In this document: positions 6,165-6,442 of the stretch, one piece after another
How positions within the stretch are numbered: position 1 is the first letter of the stretch
How the letters are laid out: the number at the start of each line of letters is the position of its first letter
Translations under genes and position numbers: made by a program
Notes under the pieces: generated by a model
The model's input: the letters and a program-made list of their open reading frames with translations, nothing else
What the model was told of the DNA's origin: nothing
Databases searched by the model: none
NCBI GenBank assembly: GCA_020024075.1
Contig: JAHHUJ010000122.1
Location: 1-6,442, forward strand
Origin: Psychrobacter sp.
GTDB lineage: Bacteria > Pseudomonadota > Gammaproteobacteria > Pseudomonadales > Moraxellaceae
Direction: 5' to 3'
Length of the DNA: 6,442 nucleotides

Positions 6165-6204
6165 TTTAGTTATTTAGTTATTTATTTAGTTAGTTATTTA
6201 GTTA
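6165..6204. repeat. Tetranucleotide tract of ten TTTA/GTTA units
   Basis: Forty bases consist only of the tetramers TTTA and GTTA, in the order T G T G T T G G T G (first letters). TTTAGTTA therefore recurs at 6165, 6173, 6185 and 6197. The tract ends 119 bases before the response-regulator ATG. Confidence 0.85.
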
Positions 6205-6269
6205 ACTGTATATTTGGCTGCTTGTCTTTAATTAATTGTATTTAGCTGTCAAGCAACTCGTGTATTTTC

Positions 6270-6308
6270 CTTGTTGTATCTTGCTTGTTCTATCCCTGCT
6301 TGTTCTAT
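6270..6308. repeat. Three CTTGTTSTAT direct repeats before response regulator
   Basis: CTTGTTGTAT at 6270-6279 and CTTGTTCTAT at 6284-6293 and 6299-6308 are spaced 14 and 15 bp. The last two extend to an identical 12-mer, TGCTTGTTCTAT. They end 15 bases before the response-regulator start and overlap the candidate -10 TATAAA. Confidence 0.75.
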
Positions 6309-6323
6309 AAATTGGTATCCCTC

Positions 6324-6442
6324 ATGACTGCCTCGCAAAACGCATTAACTTCCAACTCTCCTGCCCCGCATATCTTAATTGTTGAAGATGATCCGGCCAT
6401 CGCCACGTCACTTAGAGTGACCTTCAAACGTGAAGGCTGTCA
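6324..6442 (+). CDS. Response regulator receiver domain (5' part only)
   Basis: Only 39 codons lie inside the window. After a 15-residue polar leader, HILIVEDDPAIATSLR (16-31) is the first beta strand and acidic pocket (E21, D22) of a CheY-like receiver, continuing VTFKREGC into helix 1. The phosphorylated Asp and the output domain lie beyond the edge. The pattern 'ILIVEDDPAIA.SL...F.REG' is closest in my reading to OmpR-family regulators such as CreB; it lacks the P-I-R-E-M stretch of PhoB. It would act in the cytoplasm as the DNA-binding half of a two-component pair, with a sensor kinase expected downstream. No good ribosome site precedes the ATG. The start is chosen because it is the first in-frame ATG ahead of the domain. 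The receiver call is secure; the subfamily is tentative. Confidence 0.85.
   Translation, partial: MTASQNALTSNSPAPHILIVEDDPAIATSLRVTFKREGC

Larger units (their letters stand above)
6000..6323. other. Repeat-rich noncoding leader of response regulator
   Basis: This 324-bp AT-rich stretch between permease and response regulator holds three separate direct-repeat systems (6005-6046, 6165-6204 and 6270-6308). It contains no RNA gene or hairpin terminator that I can recognise. TATAAA at 6306-6311 with TTGCTT at 6281-6286 (19-base spacer) could be a promoter for the downstream gene, but it would leave almost no leader. A 47-codon hydrophobic frame at 6102-6245 has no ribosome site and is not called as a gene. 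Confidence 0.6.

Noticed and set aside
6206..6251. Possible second Pho box around CTGTAT/CTGTCA upstream of the response regulator
   Set aside because: Half-sites are off register from the 11-bp spacing and only one CTGTCA is intact.
6324..6442. Identification of the response regulator as PhoB
   Set aside because: The visible part lacks the PhoB-typical stretch after the acidic pocket and fits CreB/OmpR-type regulators better; too little is present to decide.

Overview
The window looks like a chromosomal segment of a Psychrobacter-like gammaproteobacterium (Moraxellaceae). The reasons are moderately AT-rich DNA, a Pseudomonas-type secreted lipase followed by its own foldase, and the style of the genes. 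The genus is inferred from gene content and protein character, not from a database match.

Layout. (1) Positions 9-425 (+) encode a small protein with an L7/L12-like helical segment and a C-terminal membrane anchor; its true start may lie before the window. (2) On the minus strand, transcribed from about 3470 down to 472, is a compact lipid-hydrolysis operon: a cytoplasmic alpha/beta-hydrolase carboxylesterase (3453-2785), a secreted triacylglycerol lipase (2779-1616) and a membrane-anchored lipase foldase (1587-472). Gaps are only 5 and 28 bp. The operon converges on gene 1. (3) A 154-bp divergent intergenic region holds A-tract dyads, a candidate esterase promoter and a near-perfect Pho box pointing at the next gene. 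(4) 3608-5008 (+) encodes a lipoprotein glycerophosphodiester phosphodiesterase. (5) 5009-5222 is noncoding and carries a seven-copy degenerate 16-bp repeat array followed by a strong hairpin terminator. (6) 5223 (or 5196)-5999 (+) encodes a TauE/SafE (TSUP) membrane permease. (7) 6000-6323 is noncoding and unusually rich in short direct repeats. (8) From 6324 to the window end is the beginning of an OmpR/CreB-like response regulator.

How it works together. The lipase and foldase would release fatty acids from exogenous lipids, the esterase would process short esters inside the cell, and the phosphodiesterase would release glycerol-3-phosphate from deacylated phospholipids. The Pho box implies that the phosphodiesterase is induced by phosphate starvation, so one divergent promoter region separates a carbon-scavenging operon from a phosphate-scavenging gene.

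I see no mobile element, CRISPR array, tRNA or rRNA, and no gene set that amounts to a clearly new system. The most notable points are the Pho box, the tandem YRH-repeat extension ahead of the lipase signal peptide, the 16-bp array, and the repeat-rich leader of the response regulator.
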